DNA of 8,373 nt, taken from an uncultured Gammaproteobacteria bacterium. Lineage in GTDB: Bacteria > Pseudomonadota > Gammaproteobacteria > Pseudomonadales > Pseudohongiellaceae. The notes below the pieces were generated by a model. It had not been told where the DNA came from. It made no database searches and was given only the letters and a program-made list of their open reading frames with translations. The DNA lies in assembly GCA_903926285.1 (NCBI GenBank), contig CAIYIP010000022.1, positions 1-8,373 of the forward strand, written 5' to 3'. Shown here piece by piece: positions 6,272-8,373 of this stretch (positions are counted from its first letter, which is position 1; each line of letters opens with the position of its first letter). Position numbers and translations under genes: made by a program.

Positions 6272-7333
6272 TTATATATCAGTCCTGCGCACACAAAACT
6301 CTGGCGTCAGCTTCGGGTGCAGTAATTGTGTTTCGACATCGACCGTGCGGAGTACTGCCAGCATCTGTGTAGGTTTGAGTTCACCATTAAGCAATCCTTC
6401 TTCGTCGCGCGCGTGTATGCGATCGATAAAATTCCTGTCCCATTCACCATTAACATCGAAATTAGGTCCCACCGCTCGATCAATAAATGCGTAAACCACG
6501 TTGGCAAACGGCAGGAATAATTCAAACTTAAAATTGGCGACCAGCAGCGGCAAGATATCTTGGGCGCGAATGCCTTCGAAGCCCTCGGTCGAGCAGTCAT
6601 GGTTGATGAACTGTGGTTCGTGGCGGAAGAGCTCGTAGTTATAGCGATATTTTTCTGGCAGCTCCTGCCAGAATTCATTAACCACTTTGAGTGCTTCGGG
6701 CCAGCGCAAATGACCATTGCGGCCGATCATGTCGGATACCAGAAAATATCCTTGCGGACTGAGACAGCTTTTTACCGCGGCAAATAAATTTTCCAGTTCG
6801 AGGACATGATGCACACATTGGTTGGCAAGTATCAGGTCGTAAACGCCGTCGGGCTGCCAGTAATTGAAATCGCCAGTAATCGGAACGATGTGCTGCGCCA
6901 CGCCCGAGGTTGCCGCAAGCTCGTGTCCTCTTTGCAGCATGGTGGTATTGATGTCCATGCATTCGATTGTAAATGCCGTGATCCCATGCTCGACAAGTCG
7001 CTGGGCCATCCGCGCTTCCATGTCACAGTTGCCACTGCCAATGCTCACCATGCGCATCTGTGCTTGCGGAAAACGCGCGTGAAATTTCTGCGCATACAAA
7101 AAGAAAAACTGTTCAGGATCGGTAATACCAAACGCATTAAGTTTAGGCGCCAGATAGGTGTGCGACCAATAATGGAATATCGGTGGCAAATCATGGACAG
7201 TGTCGCAGTCGTTGTAACCCTTCAGTTCCCGCGCCATTCTGGTTGCATAATCGTCGTTGCCTGGCCCAGCGTCAGGAGATGCCACTGACGCACTTCGCAA
7301 CTTGTGCCACACCTTGCGTATAACTTGCATCAT
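6272..7333 (-). CDS. class I SAM-dependent methyltransferase
   Basis: The protein has 353 residues. The Rossmann core starts at about residue 95. Motif I is VSIGSGNCDMEA (96-107). The strand ECMDIN gives acidic D127, expected to hold the ribose of S-adenosylmethionine. DFNYW (155-159) supplies the adenine-side segment. Motif IV is YDLILANQCVHHV (165-177), and the post-motif strand is LSPQGYFLVSD (191-201). About 90 residues precede the core, with DLPPIFHYWSHTYLAPKLNA (48-67), which may shape the substrate site. The 150-residue C-terminal part is helical with no recognised domain. The acceptor atom and substrate cannot be told; the HH in motif IV is common among small-molecule O- and C-methyltransferases. 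The start is one of two adjacent ATGs (7333 or 7330), without a clear Shine-Dalgarno site. It is transcribed toward the acetyltransferase and could be the first gene of that unit. Confidence 0.88.
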   Translation of the reverse strand: MMQVIRKVWHKLRSASVASPDAGPGNDDYATRMARELKGYNDCDTVHDLPPIFHYWSHTYLAPKLNAFGITDPEQFFFLYAQKFHARFPQAQMRMVSIGSGNCDMEARMAQRLVEHGITAFTIECMDINTTMLQRGHELAATSGVAQHIVPITGDFNYWQPDGVYDLILANQCVHHVLELENLFAAVKSCLSPQGYFLVSDMIGRNGHLRWPEALKVVNEFWQELPEKYRYNYELFRHEPQFINHDCSTEGFEGIRAQDILPLLVANFKFELFLPFANVVYAFIDRAVGPNFDVNGEWDRNFIDRIHARDEEGLLNGELKPTQMLAVLRTVDVETQLLHPKLTPEFCVRRTDI

Positions 7334-7363
7334 GGTTTTTTACCGGAAGGCCGTGCCTGTAAG

Positions 7364-7390
7364 GTGACAGACCATTGTCACGTTGTCACG
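7364..7390. promoter_or_regulatory. dyad plus tandem repeat upstream of the methyltransferase gene
   Basis: GTGACA (7364-7369) and TGTCAC (7376-7381) form a perfect inverted repeat with a six-base centre. TTGTCACG occurs twice in tandem (7375-7382 and 7383-7390), so the right half-site is repeated. The element lies 31 to 57 bases upstream of the methyltransferase start, in a place typical of an operator. No regulator gene is in the window and I cannot name the protein. A short RNA hairpin is the alternative. Confidence 0.4.
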
Positions 7391-7426
7391 TTGGCCATCA
7401 ATCTCTCCACTTATACCAGCAACACT

Positions 7427-7447
7427 GGCAGGGCCCCTTTCCCTGCC
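7427..7447 (-). terminator. hairpin after the SRAP gene, probable terminator
   Basis: GGCAGGG (7427-7433) and CCCTGCC (7441-7447) make a perfect 7-bp GC-rich stem with a 7-nt loop, beginning nine bases past the SRAP stop codon. The strong stem and position favour a transcription end for the leftward SRAP gene. The downstream minus-strand sequence (AGTGTTGCTGG) has no T run, so it is not a textbook intrinsic terminator and could instead protect the 3' end. Confidence 0.45.
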
Positions 7448-7456
7448 GCAGCGAAT

Positions 7457-8170
7457 TTAAAAACCCAGCGTCGCTTGACTCCGCATTTTCTCCAGCAACT
7501 CCGGAAAATTATTGCGCGCGTTATTAACCTGTGTGCTCACCGCGTAAGCTTCAAAGTCTTGCCGTGCGCCGGCGATTATTGCCTCGACATCCGGCGCGGA
7601 TGCGGCAGGATCCAGCCACATAGTTTGCTGGTCCGGAGCAAGCACCACAGGCATGCGGTGATGGATACCCGCGATGCCCGGTGCTGCCTCTTTGGTCAGT
7701 AGAGCACACGACACGATTGGCGCTGTCCCCGGTCGCTCCCAGACGGACCATAAGCTTGCAAACGCAATGACCTCGGCATTCGGGCAATAAATGAAATACG
7801 GCTGGTTCACCATACGGCCGGACTCCGACTTGACCTGCTCCTTCTCATTCCATTCGTACCAGCCGCGTGCGGGCATCAGGCAACGCATGCTCCTGAGACT
7901 CTGGCGCCAGGTCGGCTTCTGCGCGGCTTCTTCGGAGCGCGCATTAAAGGTCAGCGCCGGCAGCGTGTCCTTGCTCCACCAGCTCGGCACAAGGCCCCAG
8001 CGCGCGCCGAGCAATTCCGTTGCGCCGTCGTCGGCATGCACAATGATTGGAACCTCAGTAGTGGGCGCCACATTGAAAGCCGGCTTGATCCATCCGGGCC
8101 AGTTGCGGCGATCGATGCGCCAGACTCGTTCGATTGCCGCCTCTTCCGGCGGCACGTACCTGCCACACAT
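7457..8170 (-). CDS. yedK: SRAP-family (YedK/HMCES) abasic-site DNA-protein crosslinking protein
   Basis: SRAP proteins bind abasic sites in single-stranded DNA and link them through a thiazolidine to the cysteine exposed after loss of the initiator methionine, shielding replication forks. The 237-residue protein begins MCGRYV, giving catalytic Cys2. The other active-site residues are present: N76 in FNARSE, E106 in GWYEW, and H170 in GIHHRMP. WGLVPSWW (58-65) and the NVAPT segment (33-37) are also family signatures. The start at 8170 is set by the need for cysteine at position 2 and by GGAG (8181-8178) seven bases upstream; a GTG start at 8188 would bury the cysteine and is wrong. No LexA-type CTGT-N8-ACAG box was found upstream. 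It faces the same way as the methyltransferase but is separated by a hairpin, so is probably its own unit. Confidence 0.95.
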   Translation of the reverse strand: MCGRYVPPEEAAIERVWRIDRRNWPGWIKPAFNVAPTTEVPIIVHADDGATELLGARWGLVPSWWSKDTLPALTFNARSEEAAQKPTWRQSLRSMRCLMPARGWYEWNEKEQVKSESGRMVNQPYFIYCPNAEVIAFASLWSVWERPGTAPIVSCALLTKEAAPGIAGIHHRMPVVLAPDQQTMWLDPAASAPDVEAIIAGARQDFEAYAVSTQVNNARNNFPELLEKMRSQATLGF

Positions 8171-8177
8171 AAACTCA

Positions 8178-8181
8178 CTCC
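8178..8181 (-). promoter_or_regulatory. ribosome binding site deciding the SRAP start
   Basis: The minus strand reads GGAG, then TGAGTTT, then ATG. The seven-base spacing supports the ATG at 8170 that places the catalytic cysteine at residue 2. Confidence 0.7.
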
Positions 8182-8203
8182 GAGGCACATGTCAGCCGCA
8201 AAT

Positions 8204-8217
8204 ATTGTGCACACAAT
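8204..8217. promoter_or_regulatory. short dyad upstream of the SRAP gene
   Basis: ATTGTG (8204-8209) and CACAAT (8212-8217) form a 6-bp inverted repeat with a two-base centre, 34 to 47 bases before the SRAP start, within the expected promoter. It could be an operator. It is not a LexA box and no binding protein can be named. Confidence 0.3.
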
Positions 8218-8224
8218 TCATTCG

Positions 8225-8238
8225 CGGGGACAGACCAC
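8225..8238. repeat. REP-transposase-type end motif, possible mobile remnant
   Basis: CGGGGACAGACCAC resembles the conserved GGGGACAGACCACGTTTT-like sequence that I recall flanking REP-associated tyrosine transposase genes in Gammaproteobacteria. A reverse-complement match to part of it, CTGTCCC, lies at 8337-8343, so 8227-8343 could be a short element with 7-bp ends. GACAGACCA (8229-8237) also recurs at 7366-7374 on the other side of the SRAP gene. No transposase is present here; it may lie to the right of the window. Chance matches are possible. Confidence 0.35.
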
Positions 8239-8373
8239 ATATTAACCCTCACGCATGTAAAAGTTGTGTTATCAGCGCGTTACCTGAAACCTCCAGTGGT
8301 AAACAAATGGCCAGCAAAGATATTGGGATCCTAGGCCTGTCCCATTTATGTCTTCTCTGCCTTATTTGATGGG
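8239..8373. other. noncoding tail of the window
   Basis: No supported gene was found on either strand. Open frames that cross it from the left are antisense to the SRAP gene and lack their own signals. The only structure seen is the CTGTCCC match noted for the upstream motif and a weak pairing of TGGGA (8323-8327) with TCCCA (8340-8344). Confidence 0.4.

Noticed and set aside
6806..7288. 160-codon open frame antisense to the methyltransferase
   Set aside because: It mirrors the conserved SAM-binding core and has no motif or ribosome binding site.
8171..8240. LexA box for SOS control of the SRAP gene
   Set aside because: No CTGT-N8-ACAG-like site with adequate symmetry was found; the only dyad is ATTGTG-N2-CACAAT.
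7791..8369. 192-codon open frame antisense to the SRAP gene
   Set aside because: The SRAP gene on the other strand has all catalytic residues; this frame has no recognisable motif and low-complexity Ser/Arg composition.

Overview
The window looks like a chromosomal segment of a Gammaproteobacterium, with confident gene calls at both ends and an unfamiliar gene group in the middle. The organism call is an inference. It rests on the style of the heme O synthase and SURF1 pair, balanced GC content, canonical Shine-Dalgarno sites at some genes, and a CGGGGACAGACCAC motif of the kind that, from memory, flanks REP-associated transposases in this class. No rRNA, tRNA, CRISPR array or intact insertion sequence was seen.

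Left part (1-2696): a possible rightward terminator opens the window. A 73-residue two-helix membrane protein follows on the minus strand and is divergent from cyoE (heme O synthase). cyoE overlaps by one base (TAATG) with a SURF1-family cytochrome oxidase assembly gene. A 48-residue single-helix small protein follows SURF1. The cyoE-SURF1 pair serves terminal oxidase maturation, but no oxidase subunit genes lie in the window.

Middle part (2697-7333): four genes of no recognised pathway. They are a QueC-like PP-loop ATPase with a C-terminal four-cysteine zinc site (minus), a FemAB/Acetyltransf_6-like acyltransferase (plus, divergent from the first, only 22 bases apart), a classical GNAT acetyltransferase (minus), and a class I SAM-dependent methyltransferase (minus). 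Between the last two is a 65-codon stretch that reads like protein but has no usual start codon, so it may be a decayed gene. ATP-dependent activation, two acyl transfers and a methylation would suit the assembly or decoration of a small molecule or surface component. That joint role is inferred from proximity only.

Right part (7334-8373): a short intergenic region carries a dyad plus a tandem repeat that could be an operator for the methyltransferase gene. An SRAP-family (YedK/HMCES) abasic-site DNA-protein crosslinking enzyme follows on the minus strand, with a hairpin just after its stop. The last 200 bases are noncoding and hold a short dyad and the REP-transposase-type motif.
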